Origin: an uncultured Desulfovibrionaceae bacterium
GTDB taxonomy: Bacteria > Desulfobacterota > Desulfovibrionia > Desulfovibrionales > Desulfovibrionaceae
Length of the DNA stretch: 64,000 nt
Reading direction: 5' to 3'
NCBI GenBank assembly: GCA_949741925.1
Contig: CATJOY010000041.1
Coordinates: 1-64,000 of the forward strand
The notes beneath the pieces are model-generated. The model was not told where the DNA came from and ran no database searches. It saw nothing but the letters and a program-made list of their open reading frames with translations. This document shows positions 25,864-34,984 of the stretch, one piece after another. How positions within the stretch are numbered: position 1 is the stretch's first letter; the number at the start of each line of letters is the position of its first letter. Position numbers and translations under genes: made by a program.

Positions 25864-27972
25864 ATGGCTCCTTCCAAACCATACTCGCCGGATGGCGAGG
25901 AACACTCTGAGCACGAACAGCCTGAAGCCCTTTTGTCTGTAACCGGAACCGAAAACAGTAAGACCGGAAACAGCCTGCCGTGCCGCGTCCCCCGCGCTCT
26001 GCCGGGGTTTACCAAACTTTTTCTGATCCAGCTCTATCTGACGCTCTCGGCCCTTGCTGTTCTGGTCGCCTTTTTTCTCTACGAGTATTGTACCCGTTGG
26101 GATTCTCCCATGCTGCTGCTCGTGTTAAGCATTGTCTGCATCGCTATGGCCATCCCGATATTCCGGGCCGTTGTGGCGGTACACGCTCGCGCCCCGAAAG
26201 CCCCTGCCCGATGCATTTTTCTGACCAATCTCTCTATGGCGTTTGCGCTCTTGGGAGCGCTGTTATTTCTCTGGGCAGCATTCTACCAACCTCTCAATTC
26301 CATAGGGAGCCTGACCCTGCTTGCCGCCCTGCCCTCCACAAGCCTCATCTTCTGTTCCGCCTGGGCCTGGCGGCGCTATTTCCTGCGTTCACGTTTGGTC
26401 CGGCAGGCCTTTCCCCCCGCTTCCCCTCCTTTGCCTCCCCTCCCCCCTGAGCCGATTCCCGGCGGGCTCGGCGTATACCAGACCTTCTGCCTCCTCAACG
26501 TGGCAGGGAGCAGCGCCTGCGTCTTGAGCCTGGCTCTTGTGGGCGGCACAGTGTTTTTCCTTTCAATTTTGGCCTCTCTCATTACCGCAGCCACGGCCGC
26601 TTGGGTTCTCCAAGCTACGACCGGTGCCAGAATCAGCCGTGAATCACTTATCGCCCGAAGTCTGATCTGGCTCGCCTCCCTGATCTTTCTGGAACAACTC
26701 TTCAATAGCCCTCTCTGGTTCAGCGCGCATGACTACAATATTCGTTTTCTTGTTGTCCTGTGGAACGCGCGTCCTTTCCCGCCTCTGCCCATGCTCTTTG
26801 TCATAGGCGCCTTTCTCTGGCATCTGGCCCGCTCAGAGGAACTACAGGCTGTTGCCGGAAGCGCTCCCGGCCACAAAATGCAGTTTCTCGCCCGCGCCTT
26901 CCTGCCGGTATGGCCGCCCATGCCCGCCCTGAATTCCGCCTCCGGTCCGGCTTTCCCTGAACAACCAAGCACGATTTCCACAGAAAAGAAGAAGGAGGAA
27001 TCCGGCAAAGGCAGCCCGTGGCTCCGAAAGACAGCAGCGGCCTCGCCAAGACCGGAAAACTGCTTGCTCCCCCTGCCGTCCTTGCTGTTTTTTCTGGTCT
27101 TCTTTCTGGTTACCGGCTCCGGCCTGGTCAAAAATATCCTCATTACTCTGCACCCGGGGGATATGGAGGGCCTCCTTTTCTGGAACATGAGCCCGTTTCT
27201 GCTTCCGGATGCTTTGCTTTTCTGTCTGGGGCTGTGGGCCGCCATGGATTTCGCCAAGGCCACGAGCATAGCCTTTGCCAAAGCCGCAGCCGCGGCCTTT
27301 GCCGGCGCAACCCTCAGCCTGTACAGCCTCGTACAAATCTTTTTGCTCGGGAAGCGCACTGATTTCTTCGCCGGATTCCTGGCTCTGTACGCGGCGGCTT
27401 CCCTGGCCTGGTTCATCTATTTCTTGAAAGGGGCCCGAGGCGCCGCCCTCCCCCCTTCGGTCCTCCGCGATAAAGGCCTTTTGTGCCCGGCTCCGAAAAT
27501 TCCCGCCGAAATCTTTTGTTTCCGGATCTTCTGCCTGCTGCTTCCAGCCTATCTTAGCGGTATCCTGGCAACCGGCCTGTTCACCGGAACCATCACCTAC
27601 GGCGTCGTAGCCAAAACCCTTGGTCTTGTTGCCTCTGATGTGGCTGCCCCAAGCCTTCCCCTCTTCGCCTTTTATGAACCGCTCATACTGCCCCTGCTTT
27701 TTTTTCCCCTACTCTGTTACTCGGTTCTGGGTAAATTCCCAATCCGCATCAATGCCTGGTTAACCGCCTGGATTATCTGTATCCTTGTTGTCGAAGGGAT
27801 CTCTTACGGGCTTCTCCTCTTTTGGGGAATATCCTTTGATCTCAACAAGACGGCTTTTCTGCGGGCAGATAGTTTCCTACTGCTCTGCATTCTGGCCGCC
27901 TTCCGCTGGTATTGCGAAGTTTCTCCCGAGGCCCGCCGCTATTTCGGGGAGTTTGAAAAGGCTGCGGTCTGA
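25864..27972 (+). CDS. polytopic membrane protein of unknown function, about 16 helices
   Basis: 702 residues from the ATG at 25864, chosen because AGGAG lies 5 nt upstream; the open frame reaches 25765 but overlaps the ppiD terminator. A hydrophilic N-terminus (~50 residues) is followed by about eight hydrophobic helices (to ~residue 325). A Pro/Lys-rich loop of about 90 residues comes next, containing STEKKKEESGKGS, then another eight helices. The 8+8 layout suggests duplication or fusion. The segment VVAVHARAPKAPARCIFLTN faintly recalls the His-x-x-Pro-x-x-Ala region of DmsC-type anchor subunits, but no redox partner is adjacent and I do not assign it. The gene starts 50 bp after the ppiD terminator and ends 39 bp before the HD-domain gene. 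Confidence 0.8.
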   Translation: MAPSKPYSPDGEEHSEHEQPEALLSVTGTENSKTGNSLPCRVPRALPGFTKLFLIQLYLTLSALAVLVAFFLYEYCTRWDSPMLLLVLSIVCIAMAIPIFRAVVAVHARAPKAPARCIFLTNLSMAFALLGALLFLWAAFYQPLNSIGSLTLLAALPSTSLIFCSAWAWRRYFLRSRLVRQAFPPASPPLPPLPPEPIPGGLGVYQTFCLLNVAGSSACVLSLALVGGTVFFLSILASLITAATAAWVLQATTGARISRESLIARSLIWLASLIFLEQLFNSPLWFSAHDYNIRFLVVLWNARPFPPLPMLFVIGAFLWHLARSEELQAVAGSAPGHKMQFLARAFLPVWPPMPALNSASGPAFPEQPSTISTEKKKEESGKGSPWLRKTAAASPRPENCLLPLPSLLFFLVFFLVTGSGLVKNILITLHPGDMEGLLFWNMSPFLLPDALLFCLGLWAAMDFAKATSIAFAKAAAAAFAGATLSLYSLVQIFLLGKRTDFFAGFLALYAAASLAWFIYFLKGARGAALPPSVLRDKGLLCPAPKIPAEIFCFRIFCLLLPAYLSGILATGLFTGTITYGVVAKTLGLVASDVAAPSLPLFAFYEPLILPLLFFPLLCYSVLGKFPIRINAWLTAWIICILVVEGISYGLLLFWGISFDLNKTAFLRADSFLLLCILAAFRWYCEVSPEARRYFGEFEKAAV

Positions 27973-28011
27973 AGGCTTTCCTTTCCTGCCGTTTCGCAGT
28001 ACTTTCTAACC

Positions 28012-28611
28012 ATGTGTACCGCCTCTCCCGATAGCCTGGCCGAAAAAAACGCTCGCCTGAATCGTCTATGCGACTTCATCTTTGAAGCGGGCATGCTCCG
28101 CCGTACCCCACGCAGCGGCTACCAGTTTCTCGGCTCAGGCCGGGAAAACGTAGCCGAACACTCCTTTCGTTGTGCCCTCATCGGCCTGGTGCTGGCAGAA
28201 CTGGCGGAACTCGCCGAACCCTCCCGCAACCGGCTGGTCGCGCTGTGCCTGATCCACGATTTCCACGAGGCCCGCACAGGGGATCTCAACTATGTCAATA
28301 AGGTTTACGCCTCGCTCAATGTACCCCAGGCATTGCAGGATGCCCTTGCCGGCACCGGGCTTGAAGGCGTAATCCTGCCGCTTCAAAACGAACTGGATGC
28401 GGTGGAAAGCCCGGAATCGAGGTTGGCCCATGACGCGGACCAGCTCGACCTGATCTTCAACCTCCGGGAGGAAGAAGCCTTGGGTAACCCTCAGGCCGCG
28501 CTCTGGCTGGATGCCGTGGAAAAACGGTTACGTACGCCTGAAGCGCGCGCATTGGCCGCCGCCGCCAGAAAAAGAGACCACACCCGCTGGTGGAAAGGGA
28601 CCCAAATGTAA
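28012..28611 (+). CDS. HD-domain hydrolase, YfbR/HDDC2-like 5'-deoxynucleotidase
   Basis: 199 residues. Family marks: FIFEAGMLRRTPRSGYQF (N-terminal helix), NVAEHSFRCALIG (first metal His), LCLIHDFHEARTGD (the HD pair plus E-x4-D), and ESRLAHDADQLDLIFNLREE (distal metal Asp). This is the HD_3/HDDC2 layout and length; E. coli YfbR is a 5'-deoxynucleotidase of the same kind acting on dNMPs in the cytoplasm. All metal ligands are present. Substrate is inferred from the family. It lies 39 bp after the membrane-protein gene and may share its transcript. Confidence 0.88.
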   Translation: MCTASPDSLAEKNARLNRLCDFIFEAGMLRRTPRSGYQFLGSGRENVAEHSFRCALIGLVLAELAELAEPSRNRLVALCLIHDFHEARTGDLNYVNKVYASLNVPQALQDALAGTGLEGVILPLQNELDAVESPESRLAHDADQLDLIFNLREEEALGNPQAALWLDAVEKRLRTPEARALAAAARKRDHTRWWKGTQM

Positions 28612-28833
28612 TGGAATGCCTAACCCCCGTCCTCTTGCCCGAAGCATTCCCTCATCGCCCCCTTTTTCCCGAAGCTCCGGCAACAGCAAACAAAGCGGAA
28701 CAGCGTCCGCGCATGTTCCTCAGCCAGGATATACCGACATTGCACGGAAAACCAAGGCACCCGGCTCACCGGCCTCACAAAGCTTTTGTATAGGCAACCA
28801 TTTTCCTATACCCGCAACCCTGAGGAGGTTCCC

Positions 28834-30144
28834 ATGGCGGCAGGTCAGAAAATTCATGAGTTTGTCGAAACACTTACCCCCCAGCTCATTGCCTGGCGAA
28901 GAGATTTCCACAAGTACCCGGAGAGCGGCTGGACTGAATTCCGCACGGCTTCCCTCGCGGCCAGAAAACTGATGCAGCTCGGTTTTACTGTAGTTATGGG
29001 CCGGGATGCCGTAGTCGCTGAAGACCGTATGGGCCTGCCCCCGGCCGAAGAACTGGCCCGGCACGAGCTGCGGGCTGTCAGCCAGGGCGGCGATGAAGAA
29101 CTTATCAAGATGATGCACGGCGGCTTTACCGCGTTCTGGGCTGATATGGTCTGCGGCAGCGGCCAAGGGCCGACCATCGCCATTCGTTTTGACATGGATG
29201 CCAACGACTGTTCGGAATCCACAGCAGCGGAGCATCTGCCCACAGCCGCAGGCTTTGTTTCGGAAAACCCGGTAGTCATGCACGCCTGCGCTCACGACGG
29301 ACACACAGCCATCGGACTGGGCGTGGCCGAAGTGATCGCCAAATTCAAAGATGATCTCAATGGCACCGTGCGCCTGATGTTTCAGCCCGCTGAAGAAGGA
29401 GTGCGCGGAGCCTACCCCATGGTAACCAAAGGGGTGACCAAGGGGGTTGATGTTGTCCTGGGCATCCATATCGGGGTCAGTGCTAAAACCCTGAGTTCCC
29501 TGGTCTGCGGCATCTCCGGCTTCCTGGCCACAACCAAAATGGATGTGGATTTCACCGGTAAATCAGCCCATGCAGGCTCCCACCCCCACGAAGGCAAAAA
29601 CGCCTTAATGGCGGCCTGCGCCGCAGCCACCAACCTGCATGGCATTGCCCGCCATGGCGGAGGCGATACCCGCATCACCGTGGGCAAGCTCATTGCAGGC
29701 CAAGGGCGCAACGTTGTCCCGCCCAATGCCAGGTTGGTTATGGAAACCCGCGGAGAAACGACGGAGATCAATGAATTCATGGAAAGTGAAGCCCTCCGCA
29801 TTATCAAAGGCGCGGCGGAAATGTGGGGCTGCACCTATGCCGTCACCAAAATGGGCGCGGCCGCCAGTGCGCCGAGTGATCCGGAAGTTGCGGCAATGCT
29901 TGCCGAAACCGGCCGGGAAATGGGCTGCTACGATACCATTGTGCTTGATGAGACTCTGGCCGGCTCAGATGACTTCACCTACATGCTGGAAGCCGTGCAA
30001 AAGGCCGGCGGCAAGGGAACCTACGCTCTTCTCGGCTCGCCCCTTAAGGCCCCTCACCACAACGACCGCTTCGATTTTGAAGAGACCGTCCTCTCCCGCG
30101 GCGTGGAACTGGTTTCCAGGATGATTTGGAAGGTGCTCGGCTAA
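28834..30144 (+). CDS. M20 amidohydrolase, AbgA-like (p-aminobenzoyl-glutamate hydrolase family)
   Basis: 436 residues from the ATG at 28834 with GAGGAGG 6 nt upstream. M20D metal ligands: FDMDAND, VMHACAHDGHTAIGLG, FQPAEEGVRGAYPM and the C-terminal LKAPHHNDRFDFEE. The lid/dimerisation domain has FTGKSAHAGSHPHEGKNAL. A longer insert around residues 55-105 (MGLPPAEELARHELRAVSQG) is typical of AbgA-type subunits rather than plain hippurate hydrolases. It probably removes an acyl or aminobenzoyl group from an amino acid such as glutamate. AbgA normally pairs with AbgB, which is not adjacent. The second M20 gene at 58247 is of the shorter type. Confidence 0.88.
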   Translation: MAAGQKIHEFVETLTPQLIAWRRDFHKYPESGWTEFRTASLAARKLMQLGFTVVMGRDAVVAEDRMGLPPAEELARHELRAVSQGGDEELIKMMHGGFTAFWADMVCGSGQGPTIAIRFDMDANDCSESTAAEHLPTAAGFVSENPVVMHACAHDGHTAIGLGVAEVIAKFKDDLNGTVRLMFQPAEEGVRGAYPMVTKGVTKGVDVVLGIHIGVSAKTLSSLVCGISGFLATTKMDVDFTGKSAHAGSHPHEGKNALMAACAAATNLHGIARHGGGDTRITVGKLIAGQGRNVVPPNARLVMETRGETTEINEFMESEALRIIKGAAEMWGCTYAVTKMGAAASAPSDPEVAAMLAETGREMGCYDTIVLDETLAGSDDFTYMLEAVQKAGGKGTYALLGSPLKAPHHNDRFDFEETVLSRGVELVSRMIWKVLG

Positions 30145-30172
30145 AAGCTGCTCCGGAAAAAATTCTGCCCTT

Positions 30173-30213
30173 CCCCCCTGTCGCCCCGGCGTGTGGCCGG
30201 GCTGGCAGGGGGG
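30173..30213 (+). terminator. strong hairpin after the AbgA-like gene
   Basis: CCCCCCTG (30173-30180) pairs with CAGGGGGG (30206-30213), and inside GCC(C)CGGC pairs with GCCGGGC around GTGTG: about 15 bp in all with small bulges. It starts 29 bp after the stop. No T-run follows, so it may need Rho or act as a 3'-end stabiliser. Confidence 0.6.
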
Positions 30214-30642
30214 CGTTCCGGTTCACATCGCCAGAACCGCTGCCGGAACGCAACAACAGCGCTTTCCAACGCTCTGCTCCAAAGAACTCCGACTCAGCGC
30301 CACCTCCTGCCTTCGGCATGCCCCGCCGGATCATTCCTCATAGCCGCACGGCGACACGGGCCTTGCCTTTTCTCCGAAACCCGATACAAAGAAGAATCGT
30401 ATGTTCAGATGACCGAGGCGTTGCCCGGCCAGCCAAAAAGGAAAAAAGCATTTTTACGCGCTCCATGCACGAACGCATTCCATTGTTGCCATTATTCTTT
30501 GCTGATGCCCTGCCCGGTCTTGATAAACCGGAACAAAACCAGCGAAACTTTCGTAAACGGCTTGAGCCGCCGTTACGCAGAAATCAATGGTATACAATAC
30601 CCTAAGCAAACACTGCAACCAACTCCCGTTCCGGAGGTTATA
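30214..30642. other. non-coding spacer before the double-receiver gene
   Basis: About 430 bp. The frame of the downstream gene stays open to 30193, but the extension is Arg/Cys/Pro-rich and has no domain. The ribosome binding site CCGGAGG at 30631-30637 supports the GTG at 30643. No promoter fixed. Confidence 0.45.
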
Positions 30643-31443
30643 GTGAGTTCCGACGCCAATACCCTGCTTATCGTGGAAGATAGTTTTGTCCAGGCCAAAA
30701 TCATTCGCAAGCAATTTGAAGTGCTGACGCCTTTTACCATCATCACTGCCTCCAGCCTGGCCGAAACCGACGAGGCTTTTGCCGCGAGTGCGGAATCAAT
30801 CTTCGCCGCCGTGGTGGATCTCAATCTGCCGGATGCTCCTCATGGCGAGGTGGTGGATCTCTGCCGCAAGTACAACAAACCTTCAGTGGTTCTCACGGCT
30901 TCCTTCAACGAGGATCTTCGCCGCCAGTTTCTGGAAAAACGCGTGGCCGACTATTTCCTCAAGGGCAGCATAGATGAGATGGATCCTTTGATTACCAGCA
31001 TCGAACGGCTGCATGCCAACAGCAAGGTCAAGGCCCTGGTGGTGGATGATTCCGCTACTCAGCGAGCCGTGGTCCGCCGGATGCTCGAAGTGCAATGCAT
31101 CCGTTCGTGCGATGCCCCCGACGGCTTGGCCGCCCTGGATATTTTGGCCAACGATCCGGAAATTCAGCTGGTCATCACCGATTTCCAAATGCCCCGCATG
31201 GACGGTATTGAGCTGGTCCGGGAAATCCGCGCCAAACACAAGGTCAACCGCATGGCCGTCATCGGCCTCTCTTCCTCAGGCTCAGGCCCGCTGACCGCTC
31301 AGTTCCTCAAATACGGAGCCAATGACTTTCTGACCAAACCCTTTGAAGCCGAAGAGTTTTACTGGCGGGTCAACCAGACCCTCAATATCCTCGATGTGAT
31401 GGAAGAACTCAGGGATTGCCGTAAGCTGACGGCCGGGCGCTGA
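30643..31443 (+). CDS. stand-alone double-receiver response regulator (REC-REC)
   Basis: 266 residues from a GTG with CCGGAGG 5 nt upstream. REC1 (about 6-125): IVEDS, phospho-acceptor Asp59 in VVDLNLPD, Thr in VVLTASF and Lys in YFLKGS. REC2 (about 128-255): LVVDDS, Asp180 in VITDFQMPRMDG, Ser in IGLSSSG and Lys in FLTKPF. Both pockets are complete. The sequence closely resembles the tandem receivers of PleD-like diguanylate cyclases (LNLPDAPHGEVVDL; FLKYGANDFLTKPF), but the GGDEF domain that normally follows is missing: the protein stops 12 residues after LNILDVM and addA begins 22 bp later. It may relay phosphate or act by protein contact. Confidence 0.9.
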   Translation: MSSDANTLLIVEDSFVQAKIIRKQFEVLTPFTIITASSLAETDEAFAASAESIFAAVVDLNLPDAPHGEVVDLCRKYNKPSVVLTASFNEDLRRQFLEKRVADYFLKGSIDEMDPLITSIERLHANSKVKALVVDDSATQRAVVRRMLEVQCIRSCDAPDGLAALDILANDPEIQLVITDFQMPRMDGIELVREIRAKHKVNRMAVIGLSSSGSGPLTAQFLKYGANDFLTKPFEAEEFYWRVNQTLNILDVMEELRDCRKLTAGR

Positions 31444-31465
31444 GTTCCCGGCGGCACTTTTCGTC

Positions 31466-34400
31466 GTGCCCCCCTATCCTGTGAAAACACATAAAGGACT
31501 CAGTCAGATCAAGGCCTCGGCAGGGTCGGGCAAGACCTACACCTTGACGAGGCACTTTCTCGGTCTGTTGTCCGGGGCCAACCCGGATGCGGCAAGTCCG
31601 GTCTGCGCCCTTTCCCTGGAGTATGAACAGCAATATGGCCTGGGCGGTATTTTGGCGGCCACATTCACCAACAAGGCCGCCTCCGAAATGAAAGCCCGGG
31701 TCCTGCGCGACCTCAAGTTGGCCGCCCTGGGCCTGGAGAAAGAGCTGCCGTTGGGTAAAGAAGAAGCCGGGCGTTGGATTGCGAGCATCCTCCGCCGCTA
31801 TGACGCCCTCAATATCCGAACTATCGATAGCCTGCTCACCCTGCTTGCCCGCAGTAGCGCCCTGACCCTGGGCCTGCCTCCGGATTTTTCCCCGGTCTTC
31901 TCCGATGAAGAGTACTTCCCGGCCCTCTATGACGAACTTATGGATCTGGCTACATCGGTCCGGTCTACGGAGCCGGGTTCCGCTGCGCATGAGGTACGTT
32001 CCATGCTCCGTGTTGTCTGCCGGGGGCTGCTCCATCACGGCAGGCATAAGGGCTTTCTGGCCGGAAAAACCCTGCGTGACCAAGTACGGGAATGCGTCGC
32101 CCTAGCCTTGCAGTGTCGGATCGAGGGCAGAAGCGAGGCATTCTACCGGGCCGGAACACAAGAAAATCTGGACCGCATTGCCGCCCGGCTCCGGGATCTG
32201 CACGCGGATCTGGTCCGCCGGGCTACGGAAATGGCCGCTCTGGTGGAACGCGAACGCCTGGCCTGCCACGCCAATTTTCGCAAGTGGGTCGAAGGCTGCA
32301 TCAGCATGCCGACCTGGCCCGTGCCCGTCAGAGCCTCCTCCTTTGCCGCCAAGGCCAGCCTGGACGCATGCCTTAACAAGGCCTCTCAGGGTAAGACGAC
32401 AGACATTCTGGAAAAGGCCTACAAGGATCTCTGCCACGCCTACGCCCGCTTTCTCAGCTTGACGCCGCTGCTGCGTTCGGGCCTAGAACTCTCCCCTCTG
32501 GTCAGGTTGGCCGCTCCCCTGGCCGAAAAATTGGAGCGCATGCAACGGGAGGAAGGCCAGGTGCCTGCAATGCTGATTCCGGGCCTGGCTCGGCAAGCGC
32601 TCAGCGGCGAGCACGGCGTCAGCGACGCCTTTTGCCGCCTGGGTAACCGCTTGCTGCACCTGCTCATCGACGAATTCCAGGATACCAGCCGCGAGCAGTG
32701 GGCCTCCATTGCCCCTCTGGCCGTCGAATGCCTCGCTAAAGGCGGCAGCCTGACCTATGTCGGCGATGTTAAGCAGGCTATTTATGGCTGGCGTGGCGGC
32801 GATGCCGCGCTTTTTGACGAAATTCCCCGCGAGCAGCGCCTGACCGTCATGCTTGAGGAGGGCCCTTCCAGCCACACGCTGCATTACAACTGGCGCAGCG
32901 CGCCGGAGATCATCGCCCACAACAACCGGGTTTTCGCGCCCCTGGCTGAAGAGGCCCGAGCCGCCGCGGTTCTGGAGGCCATGCTGCCCAAAGAGACGCC
33001 GGAGCATATTCTGGCGGCCGGGGCTCGTCGCCTGGCCGCAGACTTTGCCGGGTCCGCCCAAAATCTCCCTGAAAAACGGCCCTTGCCCCAAAAAAGACCC
33101 GGTCTGGTCAGCCTGCGTCGGGTGGAAGCCGAAACCGGCCCGGCCCTTCATGAACAGCTCAAAGAGGCGCTGCTCGGCCTACTGCGCGAGGAGATCCTCC
33201 CCCGCCGCCGGCCCGGCGATATAGCCGTTCTGGTGCGCCGCAATGCTGAAGCCGCCATGGCGGCCGCCTGGCTGGCGGCGGAACATATCCCGGTGGTCAC
33301 CGACCATAGCTTTCTGCTCGACGCCCATCCCCTAATACAGCGTCTGGTCTCTTTCCTGGCCTTTTTAGACTACCCGCCGCACGATGGGGCCTTCTGGGCC
33401 TTTATTTCCGGACCTGAACTTTTTCTTCCCGCGGCCGGCATCAGCGAAGAAGAACTGATCGACTGGCTGGCCCGAACGGCCGGGGAGAAAAACCGAAAAA
33501 AGAACCGCCCTCTGTACCTCCTGTTCCGCCGAGATTTTCCCGAGGCCTGGCAACGCTGGATCGCCCCCTTTCATGATCAAGCCGGATTGATGAGCGCCTA
33601 TGATACCGTGCGCGAAATCATGCGCCGCTTTGCCCCGGAAGAACGTCTGCCCGGCCAGGCGCCCTTTCTCAAGCGCCTGCTGGAAGTGGCCGATGCCGCC
33701 GAACGTAAGGGGTTCTCCTCACTTTCGGCGTTCCTGGAATTTTGGGAAGCCGGCGGTAAAAAAGAACAAGTGCCCATGCCCGAAGGCATGAACGCCGTGC
33801 GCATCCTGACCATGCATAAAGCTAAGGGGCTGGAGTTTCCGGTGGTCATCGTGCCGTTCCACCACCAGTTCAGGCAGCCCGGCACAGCCCTGACCCTGAC
33901 CGAGGTGGATGGAATCGGCCTGCTGGCCCGGCGCGGCCGCGGCCTGGGAGATACCTACTACTTGGAAGAACTCCGAACCGCTCTGGAGCAGATCAACTTG
34001 CTCTACGTCACCTGGACCCGGCCGGTAGAGGAACTCCACGCCTTTCTAACGGCTACGCCCAAGGCCTTACAGGACCCGGGTCTGGCCCGGGCGCTCCGGG
34101 TGCTTCTCAAGGATATGGCATGCGACAACGAACGCATCGCCTTTGGCGCGGCTCCCTCGGCTACGCCCGCAAAGGCCGCTACAGCAGGCAGCAAGGCCTC
34201 AGACGCCCCCGCCGCGCCGGAACCCCATTGCCCGCACGCCGGCACTCCCGCCACTGCAGCAGCTATAACGCAAACCCCCGACAAGGGCGCCCTCGAAACC
34301 CCGGAGGATAGGGAAGAAAGCGAACCTGCCGCAATCGGCAAAGCCTCGCCCGGGGAGGGGACCGGCAGGGCCTCCGAAGAGGATACGTTCATTCCCATGG

Positions 34401-34984
34401 GCTGGCTGCCCCGCCTGAAAATCTATCGCAACCCGGTCGGAGAGATCGCTTTTAACGAGCGCCGCCGGGGTCTGCTGGCCCATGCCGCGCTGGAACTGCT
34501 GAAGCCCGCTTCCCCGGAAACCGCCCTCGAGGCCGTGGACCGAGCGGTATACCAGGCTCTGCGGGATTTTCCGCTCCCCCTGCCCGATCCCCAAGCGGCC
34601 GCCGAAACTATCCGCTCCATGCTAGCCTGGTTCATTTCTTGTCCGGGGGTCCTTGATTGGCTCCGCAACGGCCGCGCCGAGCAATCCGTCATGGATGAAC
34701 ACGGGCGGTTGCACCGAATCGACCTGCTGGTGGATCAGGGCGCAAAGGGCTTCTTGACCGTGGAGTACAAAACAGGCCAACCTCGTGAAGCCCATGTCGC
34801 GCAGGTGCGGCGTTACCTGCGCCTAGTCTCTCAGGCTTCGGGGCGTCCGGCCCGAGGCGTGCTGGTCTATTTGGACGGCCGAACCCTGCGGGAAATAGCC
34901 GTTCCCGAACCGTGCCCTACGTCTGTTTCGGCCGCAGTATCCCCCGGTGAATCGCACTCCGCGCCGGTAAGGGAGAACGCATGA
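31466..34984 (+). CDS. addA: AddA-like helicase-nuclease (UvrD/RecB family)
   Basis: 1172 residues from a GTG. Superfamily 1 helicase motifs: Walker A IKASAGSGKTYTL; ATFTNKAASEMKARV (motif Ia); LIDEFQDTSREQW (motif II); YVGDVKQAIYGWRGGD (motif III); LHYNWRSAPEII (motif IV); VRILTMHKAKGLEFPVVIV (motif V); NLLYVTWTRP (motif VI). The C-terminus is a PD-(D/E)XK nuclease: LLAHAALELL, HRIDLLVDQG, FLTVEYKTGQP, with Asp, Glu and Lys present. With AddB it resects double-strand breaks to a Chi-like site and loads RecA. It is coupled to addB by an ATGA overlap. An Ala/Pro-rich low-complexity insert (about residues 900-970) lies before the nuclease domain. Confidence 0.93.
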   Translation: MPPYPVKTHKGLSQIKASAGSGKTYTLTRHFLGLLSGANPDAASPVCALSLEYEQQYGLGGILAATFTNKAASEMKARVLRDLKLAALGLEKELPLGKEEAGRWIASILRRYDALNIRTIDSLLTLLARSSALTLGLPPDFSPVFSDEEYFPALYDELMDLATSVRSTEPGSAAHEVRSMLRVVCRGLLHHGRHKGFLAGKTLRDQVRECVALALQCRIEGRSEAFYRAGTQENLDRIAARLRDLHADLVRRATEMAALVERERLACHANFRKWVEGCISMPTWPVPVRASSFAAKASLDACLNKASQGKTTDILEKAYKDLCHAYARFLSLTPLLRSGLELSPLVRLAAPLAEKLERMQREEGQVPAMLIPGLARQALSGEHGVSDAFCRLGNRLLHLLIDEFQDTSREQWASIAPLAVECLAKGGSLTYVGDVKQAIYGWRGGDAALFDEIPREQRLTVMLEEGPSSHTLHYNWRSAPEIIAHNNRVFAPLAEEARAAAVLEAMLPKETPEHILAAGARRLAADFAGSAQNLPEKRPLPQKRPGLVSLRRVEAETGPALHEQLKEALLGLLREEILPRRRPGDIAVLVRRNAEAAMAAAWLAAEHIPVVTDHSFLLDAHPLIQRLVSFLAFLDYPPHDGAFWAFISGPELFLPAAGISEEELIDWLARTAGEKNRKKNRPLYLLFRRDFPEAWQRWIAPFHDQAGLMSAYDTVREIMRRFAPEERLPGQAPFLKRLLEVADAAERKGFSSLSAFLEFWEAGGKKEQVPMPEGMNAVRILTMHKAKGLEFPVVIVPFHHQFRQPGTALTLTEVDGIGLLARRGRGLGDTYYLEELRTALEQINLLYVTWTRPVEELHAFLTATPKALQDPGLARALRVLLKDMACDNERIAFGAAPSATPAKAATAGSKASDAPAAPEPHCPHAGTPATAAAITQTPDKGALETPEDREESEPAAIGKASPGEGTGRASEEDTFIPMGWLPRLKIYRNPVGEIAFNERRRGLLAHAALELLKPASPETALEAVDRAVYQALRDFPLPLPDPQAAAETIRSMLAWFISCPGVLDWLRNGRAEQSVMDEHGRLHRIDLLVDQGAKGFLTVEYKTGQPREAHVAQVRRYLRLVSQASGRPARGVLVYLDGRTLREIAVPEPCPTSVSAAVSPGESHSAPVRENA

